From Bacilli bacterium (GTDB taxonomy: Bacteria; Bacillota_I; Bacilli_A; RF39; UBA660): 64,000 nt of DNA. Within the stretch, counting starts at the first letter, position 1, and every line of letters begins with the position of its first letter. Location: assembly GCA_900769695.1 (NCBI GenBank), contig CAAGHO010000018.1:1-64000 (forward strand). Reading direction: 5' to 3'. A program made the translations under genes and the position numbers. The notes under the pieces are model-generated. The model was not told the DNA's origin. It worked only from the letters and a program-made list of their open reading frames with translations, and searched no databases. Below are positions 42,928 to 52,630 of this stretch, piece after piece.

Positions 42928-43698
42928 TTATTTTATTATTAACTGTTGTCCAATGGTTAAATATGTTGATAATAGATTATTATCACTAACAATTTTATCT
43001 ACAGTAGTATTGTTTTTTTGTGCAATAGACCATAAAGTATCACCCTTTTGTACAGTGTAGACAATTTGGTTTGTAGGTGGTATTTTTAATTGTTGTCCAA
43101 TTTGAAGAGTTAGTGATGACAAATTATTATAATTAACCAAATCATTAACTGAAACACCAAGTTTTCTAGCAATAGACCATAAGGAATCTCCCTTTACAAC
43201 TACATACGTATCAGTATCAACATTATCTTGTGATGGTATTCTTAACTTTTGACCTATCGTAATCAAATTACTGCTTAGATTATTAAGTTGTTTCAACTCA
43301 TTAACTGATATACCAAATTTATTTGCAATTGACCATAGAGAATCTCCCCTTACAACTGTATAATAGTCACCAGTAACTGGAGAAGCTCCTGGAACCGTAT
43401 ATGGTGTATTTGTATAGTCAGCAATTGCTTTTACAACCCCTTCAGCATATTTGTCTAAATCTGATTGAAGTTTTCTAAGATCTCTTTGGTTATCAATAAA
43501 ACCATATTCAATTAAAACAGACTCTCTTGGAGAAGTTTCTCTTATTATATAGTAGTAATCCTTGTTAGGATTTTCTGGTAATCTTCTTTGATATACCTTT
43601 CTTTTAATTTGACCAGCATCACCAATATTATTCAAAATCATATTAGCAAATGTGGGATCATTACGTAACGCGTAAACGACTTCAGCACCTTCGCCACC
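42928..43698 (-). pseudogene. N-acetylmuramoyl-L-alanine amidase, C-terminal half with three LysM domains (split by the element)
   Basis: 256 codons starting at the GG attachment core. It opens with GGEGAEVVYALRND, the direct continuation of the amidase_3 sequence that stops at 56292. The catalytic Glu is in VLIEYGFIDN. Three LysM wall-binding repeats follow (GDSLWSIANKFGIS, GDSLWSIARKLGVS, GDTLWSIAQKNNTT). No ribosome site for separate translation is seen (only TTG inside the element end). Joined to the right half it gives an intact enzyme of about 346 residues. Confidence 0.9.
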
Positions 43699-43720
43699 AG
43701 GCAATAATCAAAGTGTAACG
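43697..43720. mobile_element. Left attachment junction (attL) of the serine-recombinase element
   Basis: The chromosomal amidase sequence ends at the GG core (43697-43698, CC on the plus strand). The element arm 43699-43720 begins AGGCAATAATC and ends GTGTAACG. Confidence 0.88.
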
Positions 43721-43725
43721 TTTTG

Positions 43726-44577
43726 CTATTTTTTTGATAAATTCATTATATAATTTCCAACTACTTCTTTATTTTCATTTATCTCTTGTTGTAAATTCGA
43801 CCAATCATTTTTCAGTTTTTCTACTTCATCTTTATATTTATCTGTAAAGTGTTCATTAATTTCCCAATGAAGGTAATCTTTATATTTATTAGTATAATCT
43901 TCTGTTAACTTATTTTTATCTACCCTAGAACATAATAGTGTAAATCCCATGAATATACAAAAAGCATCTATATGGTCTTTATTATCATTAGTTAAATATA
44001 TTAAAGATGAATATATTAATATTTCTAAAAAATAAGCAATTAGATAAAAATATAAAGCAAATAAATCTTCATCATTATTTTTATTAACTTCTATCATCAT
44101 ACTAACTACAATTGAACTATGTGTATACAAACATAACTTTTCATAAGTTTCTTCTAATAATGATTGTAATTCATCATCCTCAAATTCTTCAAATAAAACT
44201 GGATTAATTTCTTTTAATTTAGATTTAAAATTATTTAATATTGCTGTAGGACGAGTATTTTTGCTTTTACCACATTTTTCTAAATTTTTAAATTCTTCAA
44301 ATGTCTCTGTTGGGTCAAAAAATATCATCATTGCCATCATTATTTTTTCCATACACGAACGCATCAATGTTGCAGAATCCACTAAGTCTTTTTTTCTTAA
44401 AAGTTTATAAACATTATTAATTGTATTATTAGCTTGTTGTAATAGATTAATTGTTTCAATACTAACATCTTCTGTAACCGATAAATTCTTCAGATATTTC
44501 TTTATATATCTTCTCATTGGTTTTACAAAATTAGTCTTTACTAATTGTTCAACAAATATCATATTCTTTTCTTCCAT
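43726..44577 (-). CDS. Unrecognised helical protein at the element end
   Basis: 283 residues, almost all helical. LMRSCMEKIMMAMMIFFD resembles the R-x-x-x-E helix of DUF5677/AbiV-like proteins, and a conserved-looking LYTHSS lies in the next helical block, but this is weak. It has a clear ribosome site (AGGGGGAACAAA). It lies between the recombinase and attL. A host-takeover or defence role is possible; nothing proves it. Confidence 0.6.
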   Translation of the reverse strand: MEEKNMIFVEQLVKTNFVKPMRRYIKKYLKNLSVTEDVSIETINLLQQANNTINNVYKLLRKKDLVDSATLMRSCMEKIMMAMMIFFDPTETFEEFKNLEKCGKSKNTRPTAILNNFKSKLKEINPVLFEEFEDDELQSLLEETYEKLCLYTHSSIVVSMMIEVNKNNDEDLFALYFYLIAYFLEILIYSSLIYLTNDNKDHIDAFCIFMGFTLLCSRVDKNKLTEDYTNKYKDYLHWEINEHFTDKYKDEVEKLKNDWSNLQQEINENKEVVGNYIMNLSKK

Positions 44578-44617
44578 TTTGTTCCCCCTATAAGTAGTTT
44601 ATCTATTTCTATGTTTA

Positions 44618-44639
44618 CTTTGTTCCTATTGGAACAAAG
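44618..44639. repeat. Perfect inverted repeat CTTTGTTCC-TATT-GGAACAAAG
   Basis: 9-bp arms, four-base loop, between the recombinase stop and the 283-residue gene. On the plus strand five T follow, but there is no plus-strand gene. The motif TTGTTC/GAACAA also occurs in the dyad at 46287-46310, so an operator is possible. Confidence 0.6.
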
Positions 44640-44642
44640 TTT

Positions 44643-46232
44643 TTAAATATTATTTAATATACTAAATTTGTAAATTATTTCAATATTTTTATCTTTATCT
44701 ATTACTATTTTATCAATGATAGCTTGCATTAATTCCCTAGTTGGATTTTCTAAGTCAATTAATGCTTCTATTTTATTCTCATATTTTTTTACATCATCTG
44801 TCTTATTTTGCATATCCTTTTCATCTGCCTTTAACTTCTTTATTTCAGTCCTTGATTTAGTTAACAATACTTCAGTTTCATTAGCTATTCTTTTATACAT
44901 CTCATCTGATACTAATCCTCTAAACTTATCTTCATATAGCATATCTAATTTATTAAGAAGATCTTTTTCTTTTTTTTCTAAATCAAATATTCTTGCTTCT
45001 ATTTTAAGATTATTTTTCTTTCTATCTTTTAATTCAAGTGCAAGATTTGGTACATTAATTGCTTCCAAATACTTTTTACATGTGTTTTTAATAACTTCTA
45101 GTAATGCTTCTTCTAATTTATCATAAGGCATAAAATGTGGATAACATAAATGTCTTCTTGGATCTCTTGAATACTTATTACAATTAATTGTCCAATAATC
45201 ATGATTCTTTCTATAAGTAATAGTTAGTGTATTGCTGCATTCCTTACAATATAATAGATTTTCAAATAATCTTTTTTCTCTTTTAGTTATATTAGTAATA
45301 TTGGTTCTTTTAACATTTCCTTGTATTTTTTCAAAAATCATTCTATCTACAAGAGGTTCATGAGTATTTTTAACTATAATCCAATTTTCTTTTGGAACGG
45401 CCAATTTCTTTTTAGTTTTATACCCTCTTTTATACTGAATATTTTGAACCATATCACCAACATACATTTGATTTTTAAGTATCTTTTTAACAGAAGATAT
45501 TGTCCAAATAGAATTATATTTACTCCTTGCGCGAGGATTTTTTCTTTTGAGACTACTTGGTGTTTTAATTTTACTATCATTTAAATAAGTAGTTATTTCT
45601 GATAAGCCAACTCCATCATTAGCCATTTCAAATATTTTCTTAACCACAGGTGCATATTCAGGATCTGGTAGTAAGTGTCCTTTATCATTAGGATCTCTCA
45701 TATATCCATAACTTGGAGCACTACCAATAAATTTTCCTTTTCTTTTTTTATATTCTAATACATTTCTAATTTTAACTGAATTTTGTTTACTATAAAAATC
45801 ATTACATGCAAATATAAACATTACAGAATCATTACTTGATTTTAATTTAAAATTATCATAACTTTCTTGTATAGATATAAATCTTATACCATTTTCAGGA
45901 AAATAATTTTCAACATAATAACCTGTTAGTATATGATCTCTTCCTAATCTTGATAAATCTTTAACTATTACAAGATTTATGAGTCCTTTTTTCAAATCTT
46001 CCATCATTAGATTAAACCCCGGTCTATCAAAATCAGTACCGGAATAACCATCATCAACATATTCTCCTACAAAGATAAAACCATTATCTCTTACAAATTT
46101 CATTAGTATATTTCTTTGATTAAGGACACTCTCACTTTCTGCTTCGTAAGATTTTCCTTGATCGGCTTCAGATAATCTTATATATATTCCTGCTTTGTAA
46201 AACTCTGGTGCTTTTACTGTATTGTTATACAT
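44643..46232 (-). CDS. Large serine recombinase (integrase)
   Basis: Integrates and excises the element. 529 residues. Resolvase domain with the nucleophile Ser21 in YIRLSEAD and the block VDDGYSGTDFDRPGF, LVIVKDLSRLGRDH; recombinase domain; zinc ribbon CKECSNTL with a second Cys pair (NCNKYSRDPRRHLC); C-terminal coiled coil (about 400-480). Full length and intact. AAGGAGTATAA precedes ATG. Its gene is about 0.9 kb from attL, the usual place. Confidence 0.96.
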   Translation of the reverse strand: MYNNTVKAPEFYKAGIYIRLSEADQGKSYEAESESVLNQRNILMKFVRDNGFIFVGEYVDDGYSGTDFDRPGFNLMMEDLKKGLINLVIVKDLSRLGRDHILTGYYVENYFPENGIRFISIQESYDNFKLKSSNDSVMFIFACNDFYSKQNSVKIRNVLEYKKRKGKFIGSAPSYGYMRDPNDKGHLLPDPEYAPVVKKIFEMANDGVGLSEITTYLNDSKIKTPSSLKRKNPRARSKYNSIWTISSVKKILKNQMYVGDMVQNIQYKRGYKTKKKLAVPKENWIIVKNTHEPLVDRMIFEKIQGNVKRTNITNITKREKRLFENLLYCKECSNTLTITYRKNHDYWTINCNKYSRDPRRHLCYPHFMPYDKLEEALLEVIKNTCKKYLEAINVPNLALELKDRKKNNLKIEARIFDLEKKEKDLLNKLDMLYEDKFRGLVSDEMYKRIANETEVLLTKSRTEIKKLKADEKDMQNKTDDVKKYENKIEALIDLENPTRELMQAIIDKIVIDKDKNIEIIYKFSILNNI

Positions 46233-46269
46233 TTATACTCCTTTCTTCTTGTATAACAAATTAAAGCCA

Positions 46270-46310
46270 ATTATATTGTACCATAAAGAACAATATAACA
46301 CCATTGTTCT
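46270..46310 (-). promoter_or_regulatory. Recombinase promoter region with dyad
   Basis: TATAAT at 46270-46275 (minus strand) about 40 bases before the recombinase start. The inverted repeat AGAACAAT-N8-ATTGTTCT (46287-46310) covers the place of the -35 box, so a repressor could control the recombinase. Confidence 0.5.
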
Positions 46311-46401
46311 ACTCATTATCCATCACTCTTTTTATATAATTAGTTATCAACAAGATTAAATCAGGAGAATCTTTTTTAAATGTTTCTATTATATTAAACA
46401 T
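46309..46401 (-). CDS. 30-residue small protein of the element
   Basis: MFNIIETFKKDSPDLILLIT then NYIKRVMDNE. AGAGGTGACTT precedes the ATG at good spacing. Amphipathic helical. Unknown; it lies directly ahead of the recombinase and its stop overlaps the dyad there. Confidence 0.55.
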   Translation of the reverse strand: MFNIIETFKKDSPDLILLITNYIKRVMDNE

Positions 46402-46442
46402 AAGTCACCTCTTTATAGTGTATGACTTTGTTAAACAATAAA

Positions 46443-46973
46443 TTATTCATCTCCTTTTGTTATTTCATTTATTAATGCTTCTAATTCTTTAATTTCTTCT
46501 TCACTCATAGTTTCAGATACTGTAGATTTACCATTCCAAGATATGATATTACCTTCATCATCATATTCTACAGCAGGACCTATATTTTTTCTTATATTAT
46601 TATTTTTATTATATTGTTTAAAGTTTTCTCGAATACTGGTATTAAGATTTTCTTGTATATCTGATATTCTTTTTTTGAATACCTCTGATATTATGATTTT
46701 TCTCTTGTCATCATTTTTTTCTTTATTACTGTGCTTTACAACAATATAACCATATTTAGATAAACTACTTATACTCTTTGATATTGTCTGTTTACTAACT
46801 CCAAATTTCTCACTAAGATATCTATTTTTAGCCCAACAATATCCTTTTTTCTTGCAAAGTGACAAAATGTAAATTAATAGTAATCTTTGAAGTGTTGTTA
46901 AATTCTTATCTCCTAATAAACTTGTTGGAAAAACTAATTTAATAAAAGGTTCAATATCTCTTTCCATATTCAT
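46443..46973 (-). CDS. Helix-turn-helix (HTH_36) replication/regulatory-type protein
   Basis: 176 residues. N-terminal winged helix: NLTTLQRLLLIYIL, RYLSEKFGVSKQTISKSISS, YGYIVVKH. This form is common in plasmid and mobile-element replication initiators and DnaD-like proteins. The C-terminal part is charged and disordered. Start may be 46973 or 46967. It could govern replication or gene control of the excised element. Confidence 0.7.
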   Translation of the reverse strand: MNMERDIEPFIKLVFPTSLLGDKNLTTLQRLLLIYILSLCKKKGYCWAKNRYLSEKFGVSKQTISKSISSLSKYGYIVVKHSNKEKNDDKRKIIISEVFKKRISDIQENLNTSIRENFKQYNKNNNIRKNIGPAVEYDDEGNIISWNGKSTVSETMSEEEIKELEALINEITKGDE

Positions 46974-47006
46974 TGATATAAGATTACCTTAATAGTCTAT
47001 TATTTG

Positions 47007-47132
47007 TCAGTCTTTTAGAGCATAAGAAAAAGAACTGAACAAAGAATAGTACAGCAATTCTAGAAATACTCTAGTACTTCCCTTTAATTTTGGCACTTCA
47101 TTCTTGTTAAGTTCTTTATAAGAACATTGCAT
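47007..47132 (-). CDS. 41-residue small protein of the element with strong expression signals
   Basis: MQCSYKELNKNEVPKLKGST, then a helical RVFLELLYYSLFSSFSYALKD end. AAAGGAAG stands before ATG, and a near-consensus promoter (47188-47216) lies upstream. Ends in TGA. I do not know this peptide. The amphipathic end rich in Tyr, Phe and Leu could bind membranes or a partner protein. Confidence 0.6.
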   Translation of the reverse strand: MQCSYKELNKNEVPKLKGSTRVFLELLYYSLFSSFSYALKD

Positions 47133-47146
47133 AAACTTCCTTTAGT

Positions 47147-47158
47147 AAAGTCGACTTT
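47147..47158. promoter_or_regulatory. Perfect palindrome AAAGTCGACTTT in the leader of the 41-residue gene
   Basis: 12-bp palindrome between the promoter and the start codon of the small gene; possible operator. Confidence 0.4.
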
Positions 47159-47187
47159 TTTGAGCACACTCCTCGTACCCTAATTTA

Positions 47188-47216
47188 ATTATAGCAAATT
47201 TTTACAAAAAATTCAA
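47188..47216 (-). promoter_or_regulatory. Promoter of the 41-residue gene
   Basis: TTGAAT, 17 bases, TATAAT with upstream TG (TGCTATAAT), just after the end of res. Confidence 0.8.
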
Positions 47217-47219
47217 TTT

Positions 47220-49790
47220 TTACTCTTCTTCTAATTTATTTTCTAAATCACATCTAAATATTGACTGGTCTTGCAATATTGTCCCATTTTTAAGATATTC
47301 AAAAAATTCAGCATATGATGATGGACTTAAAAAGTGAAAAATGTATTTTTCATTGATTTGATTTGTCTCCAATAAATAATTTAATGTTTCAAAATGCTCC
47401 AAAGCGCATTTATATTTAGCTTTATTTTCATCACTCACGTCATCGTCAGATTTTATTTCAACAACAATATAATAAGTATAATTGCCTTTATTTACTTTTA
47501 TAAAGAAATCAGGATTAAAATTATTGATTTTTTGATGAGTAGATTTTCTCCAACTATATTCTATACTATAAAATCCAACATCTCTAGATTTGATCCAAGA
47601 TTCGATACTATTTGATACATCAATCTTACATAGCTGATCTACAAATGCTCTTTCTGGAGTTCCTTTTGTTAATACAATATTCATTGGTGTTTTAAATTGA
47701 AATTTATTTTGATGCTTTGAAGAACTTTTTGGGAGAGATTCATCATCAATTATTTCATCTAAAATTTTAATTGATTCATCATTCAAAAGTTCTTTATAGT
47801 CATCGCAATAAAAAATTGTAGCTTCTTTTCTAAAATTTTTTATTCCCATGCTTTCTTGACAAATATTCATTGTACTTACTTCAATAAGCTGATTAGGTTT
47901 AGTCTCTTGTATAACCGTTTTGCCTTGCTTACGTAACATAGTCCCAAAAGATTGCAAAATTTTATTTCTATTCTTTGCTATTAATCTATCACCTTTAATA
48001 CCTCTTTTTTTCATTGAATCGTAAATTATTTTCTCAACTTTTGATCTAGGTGGTAATGAATTTTGAGTATATTTTTCCTTCCCTAATTGTAATACCTTTC
48101 CTTCCCAATCTCTATTTTCAAAATTTTCATATATAGTATCAACAATTTCATCCACAGTATATGTACCATATTCTATCAAATAGTTTTTTTCTCTAACCTC
48201 AAATCCTAAAACTGATGAATAGGAAGTCTCATGTTCAACTTCTAAAACTTGTGATTCTAAAGAAATACCTTCGCTTTCTAGTCTTGAAAAATCTACACTT
48301 TTTTTAGGATTTAGATGTGGTCTTTCTATCTCTATCTTTTCATAATCTATATTATATACTACAAAATTGTATTTTGATCTTTCTCCTTCTTTTACTACAT
48401 TACTTTCAATTCTAGTTTCTATTTCTAAAATCTCATTTATTAACCCTTTTATATTTTTACTCCAAGAATCATGATTAAATACAACTACTTTAGGTTGTGG
48501 AATTTGGTATTCAATTGGCAATCTTAATCCTCTTCCAAGTACTTGAGATATTAACAATTTAGAATTAAATGCTCTATCTTCCCAAGGAACTATTTGAAAA
48601 ACATTTTTTACATCCCATCCTTCAGTTAGCATCGATACCGAAATAATCCATTCTACTTTTGATTCAGTCTTGCTATCAACATTTTTAAGCTTAATTAAAT
48701 TATTTTTATGCTTATCACTAGATGTTACAATTAAAACTTTATCTTGTATTACATCCAAAGTTGTATTTTCTTTTTTTATTAAAAAGTCCTTTAGGTCTTC
48801 TTCTAAATTTTCAGCACTTCCTATATCTTTTGTAACCATTATTGTCAAAGGTCTAACTTTAGGATATTTATCCTTGTTATCAATGTGATTCTGATATATT
48901 TTTTGAAATTTCTCATTAGTACTAATACTTTCATCTTTGAATACATAATCAATATTTTTTACAACCCTATCCTCTATTGCAGTTTTTAATGAATACCTGT
49001 ATATAACATCATTAAAATACTCATTTTCTATATATGCTGTTCCTGTAAATCCCAATATATATTTAAAATTATAGTCGCTATTTAATAGGAATTCCTTCCA
49101 TTTTTTTGAATCTGATTTCAAAATATTATTATATATATGGTGTGATTCGTCATTTAATACTAGTGTATCCGCTCCACAATGTTTAAAACTATCCTCTATT
49201 GATGAATTAGTTCTATCATAAATTGCATGTATATTTTCAATACATATATCACCATCTTTTACAGTAGAATTTGCATCAACAATACTTGGATTTTTGAATT
49301 TTGAATAAACTGGAATTGCTTTTTTTAATAGTTCATTACTACTCAATTCTATAAATTTTTTCTTTAATTCATCTTCAATAGTTACAGATGGACATAATAC
49401 TAAAACTTTTTTTACAAATCCTAGAGATAACATAATTTGTGCAATTCCATAAATAACATATGATTTACCAGTTCCTGTTGCCAAATCTATATTTGCCGAT
49501 AATTTTCCAGGCATCTGTATTTTTGACAAAAATTTATTTAAGTCATTGTACTTGCTTTGCAATTCTAAATTTTCATTATAATTTTCAATTGCTAAATCCC
49601 TTAAACTTTGATAATTATTACTACATAAGTATATAATACTTTTTTTTATTGCATTTTTTTGGTATTCACGATCACCACAAAGTATATCTAAAAAATCTTC
49701 CCAGTCTTCTAATTTTAAAGCGTTATGGTCATATGTTTCGTTAATAGATAAAACCAAATCATTATTATTATAACTTTTTATTTCTTGCAT
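47220..49790 (-). CDS. res: Type III restriction enzyme, Res subunit
   Basis: Translocates on DNA and cuts when two unmodified sites meet. 856 residues. Helicase: Walker A ATGTGKS (104-110), DESHH (213-217), TEGWDVKNVFQIVPW and QVLGRGLRLP. C-terminal PD-(D/E)xK nuclease: NPDFFIKV and VVEIKSDDD. Start at 49790 behind GTGGAGGAGTAG, one base after the mod stop. Intact. Confidence 0.95.
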   Translation of the reverse strand: MQEIKSYNNNDLVLSINETYDHNALKLEDWEDFLDILCGDREYQKNAIKKSIIYLCSNNYQSLRDLAIENYNENLELQSKYNDLNKFLSKIQMPGKLSANIDLATGTGKSYVIYGIAQIMLSLGFVKKVLVLCPSVTIEDELKKKFIELSSNELLKKAIPVYSKFKNPSIVDANSTVKDGDICIENIHAIYDRTNSSIEDSFKHCGADTLVLNDESHHIYNNILKSDSKKWKEFLLNSDYNFKYILGFTGTAYIENEYFNDVIYRYSLKTAIEDRVVKNIDYVFKDESISTNEKFQKIYQNHIDNKDKYPKVRPLTIMVTKDIGSAENLEEDLKDFLIKKENTTLDVIQDKVLIVTSSDKHKNNLIKLKNVDSKTESKVEWIISVSMLTEGWDVKNVFQIVPWEDRAFNSKLLISQVLGRGLRLPIEYQIPQPKVVVFNHDSWSKNIKGLINEILEIETRIESNVVKEGERSKYNFVVYNIDYEKIEIERPHLNPKKSVDFSRLESEGISLESQVLEVEHETSYSSVLGFEVREKNYLIEYGTYTVDEIVDTIYENFENRDWEGKVLQLGKEKYTQNSLPPRSKVEKIIYDSMKKRGIKGDRLIAKNRNKILQSFGTMLRKQGKTVIQETKPNQLIEVSTMNICQESMGIKNFRKEATIFYCDDYKELLNDESIKILDEIIDDESLPKSSSKHQNKFQFKTPMNIVLTKGTPERAFVDQLCKIDVSNSIESWIKSRDVGFYSIEYSWRKSTHQKINNFNPDFFIKVNKGNYTYYIVVEIKSDDDVSDENKAKYKCALEHFETLNYLLETNQINEKYIFHFLSPSSYAEFFEYLKNGTILQDQSIFRCDLENKLEEE

Positions 49791-49791
49791 A

Positions 49792-51753
49792 CTACTCCTC
49801 CACTGTATGGATTTCTTTAAATTCATTTCCATATATATCAATATATATTATCATGATTTTCTTACCAACCTTATCTTTAGAAATTACTATTTGTAATTCA
49901 TCCTTACCCTTTAATAATTCATCTGAAAAATAACTTTGTTTTAATATGAAATCTTTTCCATCATAATCACTATCTATAAAAACAGCTGATAAAGTTTCGA
50001 AATTATTATAACTTTTTCCACCTTCTGATTGGCTTTTGAATTCTTTAATATTTATTGTTAAATTATTATTGTTAATTCTTATATGTGCTTTTACTTCTGG
50101 CTGTTTCATAAATTGAAACCCAATAGCCTCATCCAAATTATTAATATTCTTTTTTGTTTGTGGTTGCATAATTCTTTGAAATGGTGTTTTATGTAATTCC
50201 TTAATCAATTGATAAGGAATTTTTAAAAAGTAAAATCTTAATCCCTTTATTTCATAATAATCAGTTAAAAAATCTATTGCATATAGTGGAGCAACTATAT
50301 ATATTCGTCCTGTTACTCTATTATTAATATTTTGGTATAACCCATTCAAATATTCTTCATCGATGCTAGACTCACGATGTTCTTTATAATTCCATATTTT
50401 TACATTATATCCATCTTTTTTACCATCAAAATTGATACCACCTATTTTATATGTGCTTAACTTAATATCAAATAATTGAGAAACAAAATCACAATACTTA
50501 TCCCATTCTAAGTCAAATGTCTTTTTCAAATCATACATTCCTAATGAACAAGTTATAAAATTCTTATATTTTTTACCATATTTCTTTTTAGAATTATATA
50601 TATCTTTAGAATCACTAATTTGTAACATTCTTTTTTGCATGGTATAAAAAGATAATTTACCCATATCACAGGTAATCCAACGACGTCCAAGTTTTTCGGC
50701 AACAGCCATTGTAGTTCCACTACCACCAAAAAAATCCATAACTATATCCCCTGGTTGTGATGAAGCTAATATTATCCTTTTTAATAATTCATCAGGTTTT
50801 TGAGTTGGATAATCTACACTGTTTTTATCTTTATTATAATTACCAACAAATTCATCACCAAAATCTTTGGCCATATCTTCATTGATGCCCATCCAAACAT
50901 CCCATGCTGGTTGCTTTTTAGTTTTTGAAGCATACTCAATGGCTTGTTCTTTTGTGCAATTTGTATTATTGCAAATATATGTTTTTAAAGCATTCATTCC
51001 TCCACTTGTTTCTCTACCTCGAGAATAGTACCACCCATATTCATCTTTTTTTAAACTTTTAATTATTGATTTTGAGTATCCATTTCTACATGGTGATTCA
51101 AAAAAAGCATTCTTAGATTTATAACATAAAATAGTTTCATGAGCTTTTGGGTAAAAATTCCCTGAACCCATTAATCCACATATCCATGTAATTTCTTTAA
51201 AATCAAAATTCGAAAATATTTCATCACAAATAACTTTAATATAATGAGATTTTTTATCGTCCAGATGAATATATATTGAAGAATCAGATGACATAATTTC
51301 TTTAGCTAATATAAGTCTTTTTCTAAGATATTCGACAAATTCTGCATCTTTCTTTTTATCAGAATATGCTTTTTGTCCACCTGAAGCTGTCCAATCACTG
51401 TTAGTTGCAAAAGGAGGATCAATATAAATTAATTTTACTTTACCTTTTATTTTGTCCTTTATTGTTTCATCCTTATTTTCATAAATTGTCTTTAAAAATT
51501 GAAGATTATCTCCAAATACTATCATATTTTTCCAGTCATCATCTTCATCTGGTATAAAACTTTTTTGGATTTGAATTGGTACCGAAGTTAAACCATCTTC
51601 ATTAGATAAAATATCTTCTCGTCTCATTTTATCAGCATAAGTTAGTTTATATTCTTTTTCTTTTGTGGGAAATAATATATATTGTAATTCTTCTGGTAAT
51701 GGTTGATTATTCTCTATTAATTCTATTATCTCTTTTTTTAATTTCTCATTCAT
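49792..51753 (-). CDS. mod: Type III DNA methyltransferase, Mod subunit
   Basis: N6-adenine methyltransferase and specificity subunit. 653 residues. Catalytic DPPF (112-115, preceded by LIYI), SAM motif FGGSGTT (342-348), and a target-recognition region between them. Complex partner of Res; the genes are adjacent. No simple-sequence repeat that would give phase variation is seen in the gene. Confidence 0.95.
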   Translation of the reverse strand: MNEKLKKEIIELIENNQPLPEELQYILFPTKEKEYKLTYADKMRREDILSNEDGLTSVPIQIQKSFIPDEDDDWKNMIVFGDNLQFLKTIYENKDETIKDKIKGKVKLIYIDPPFATNSDWTASGGQKAYSDKKKDAEFVEYLRKRLILAKEIMSSDSSIYIHLDDKKSHYIKVICDEIFSNFDFKEITWICGLMGSGNFYPKAHETILCYKSKNAFFESPCRNGYSKSIIKSLKKDEYGWYYSRGRETSGGMNALKTYICNNTNCTKEQAIEYASKTKKQPAWDVWMGINEDMAKDFGDEFVGNYNKDKNSVDYPTQKPDELLKRIILASSQPGDIVMDFFGGSGTTMAVAEKLGRRWITCDMGKLSFYTMQKRMLQISDSKDIYNSKKKYGKKYKNFITCSLGMYDLKKTFDLEWDKYCDFVSQLFDIKLSTYKIGGINFDGKKDGYNVKIWNYKEHRESSIDEEYLNGLYQNINNRVTGRIYIVAPLYAIDFLTDYYEIKGLRFYFLKIPYQLIKELHKTPFQRIMQPQTKKNINNLDEAIGFQFMKQPEVKAHIRINNNNLTINIKEFKSQSEGGKSYNNFETLSAVFIDSDYDGKDFILKQSYFSDELLKGKDELQIVISKDKVGKKIMIIYIDIYGNEFKEIHTVEE

Positions 51754-51781
51754 ACTAATACCACCTTAACACATAATTTTC

Positions 51782-52618
51782 TTAAAACAACTCTTTAATA
51801 ATTAAATCTTGTGAATGTAAATTATTATTTTTACCTAATAATAAATTCTCGTAAAATTTAACTAAATAATTATTATCTTCTTTTATATTCAAATAATTAT
51901 TAAAATAATTACTTCTAACTAACGCATTTCTAAAATAAACAGACTTATCTTTAAATAAAGTATTATCTACTTCATAACCTAAACTAATTAGATATTTTTC
52001 TATAAATAATGCTGTTGTTCTTGTATTACCTTCTCTAAATGGATGTACTTGCCATATACTAGATGAAAATTTGGTAATATTATTTATTACTTCTACAACA
52101 CTCATATCTTTATAATTCTTTTCTTTTTCTAAAGAAATATCATATTCTAATGATTCTTTTAATGTTTTACAATCACCATAAGCAACCGAATCATTATTAA
52201 GTATTTTCTCATGTTTAGAAAAATCTATATTTCTAAATTCACCCGCAAATTCATAAATATCTTGAAATAAATATTTATGAATGTATTTTAAATAATCTAC
52301 AGACAATTCAAAATTATCAATTTGTAATAATTCAACAATTCTTGTTGATACAAAATCACATTCTAATTCATTATGATTTAATTCTTGTTTTTTATCTTTT
52401 TCAATGTAATATTCTCTTAGTTCTTCTTCTACTTGTTTAATAGTTAAATTACCACTAACATTTTCTTCTAACAATTTTTCTAAATATTTAGAAGGCTTTA
52501 AATTATCTACTTCTTGAAGACCTATAGCCATATCCCACTCTAGTTGTTTTACATATCCTTCTGGTTTAGTTTCTTCTGTATATTCAATGTTACTTGAATC
52601 CAATTCTTTTTCACTCAT
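51782..52618 (-). CDS. Fic-family AMP/NMP transferase
   Basis: 278 residues. Complete active-site loop HPFREGNTR (192-200), and the flap region FAGEFRNIDFSKHE. The N-terminal part (EWDMAIGLQEVDNLKPSKYL) is a helical domain common in bacterial Fic proteins. Adds nucleotides to target proteins. It follows the AbiEi-like gene by 12 bases and precedes mod by 28. Confidence 0.92.
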   Translation of the reverse strand: MSEKELDSSNIEYTEETKPEGYVKQLEWDMAIGLQEVDNLKPSKYLEKLLEENVSGNLTIKQVEEELREYYIEKDKKQELNHNELECDFVSTRIVELLQIDNFELSVDYLKYIHKYLFQDIYEFAGEFRNIDFSKHEKILNNDSVAYGDCKTLKESLEYDISLEKEKNYKDMSVVEVINNITKFSSSIWQVHPFREGNTRTTALFIEKYLISLGYEVDNTLFKDKSVYFRNALVRSNYFNNYLNIKEDNNYLVKFYENLLLGKNNNLHSQDLIIKELF

Positions 52619-52630
52619 TTAATTAACCTC

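Noticed and set aside
44618..44644. Plus-strand terminator
   Set aside because: Hairpin plus five T fits, but no plus-strand gene or promoter lies upstream; an operator is more likely.
46443..46973. Conjugation or relaxase function for the element
   Set aside because: The only DNA-binding protein besides the recombinase is a small HTH_36 protein; no relaxase, coupling ATPase or type IV genes are in the element.
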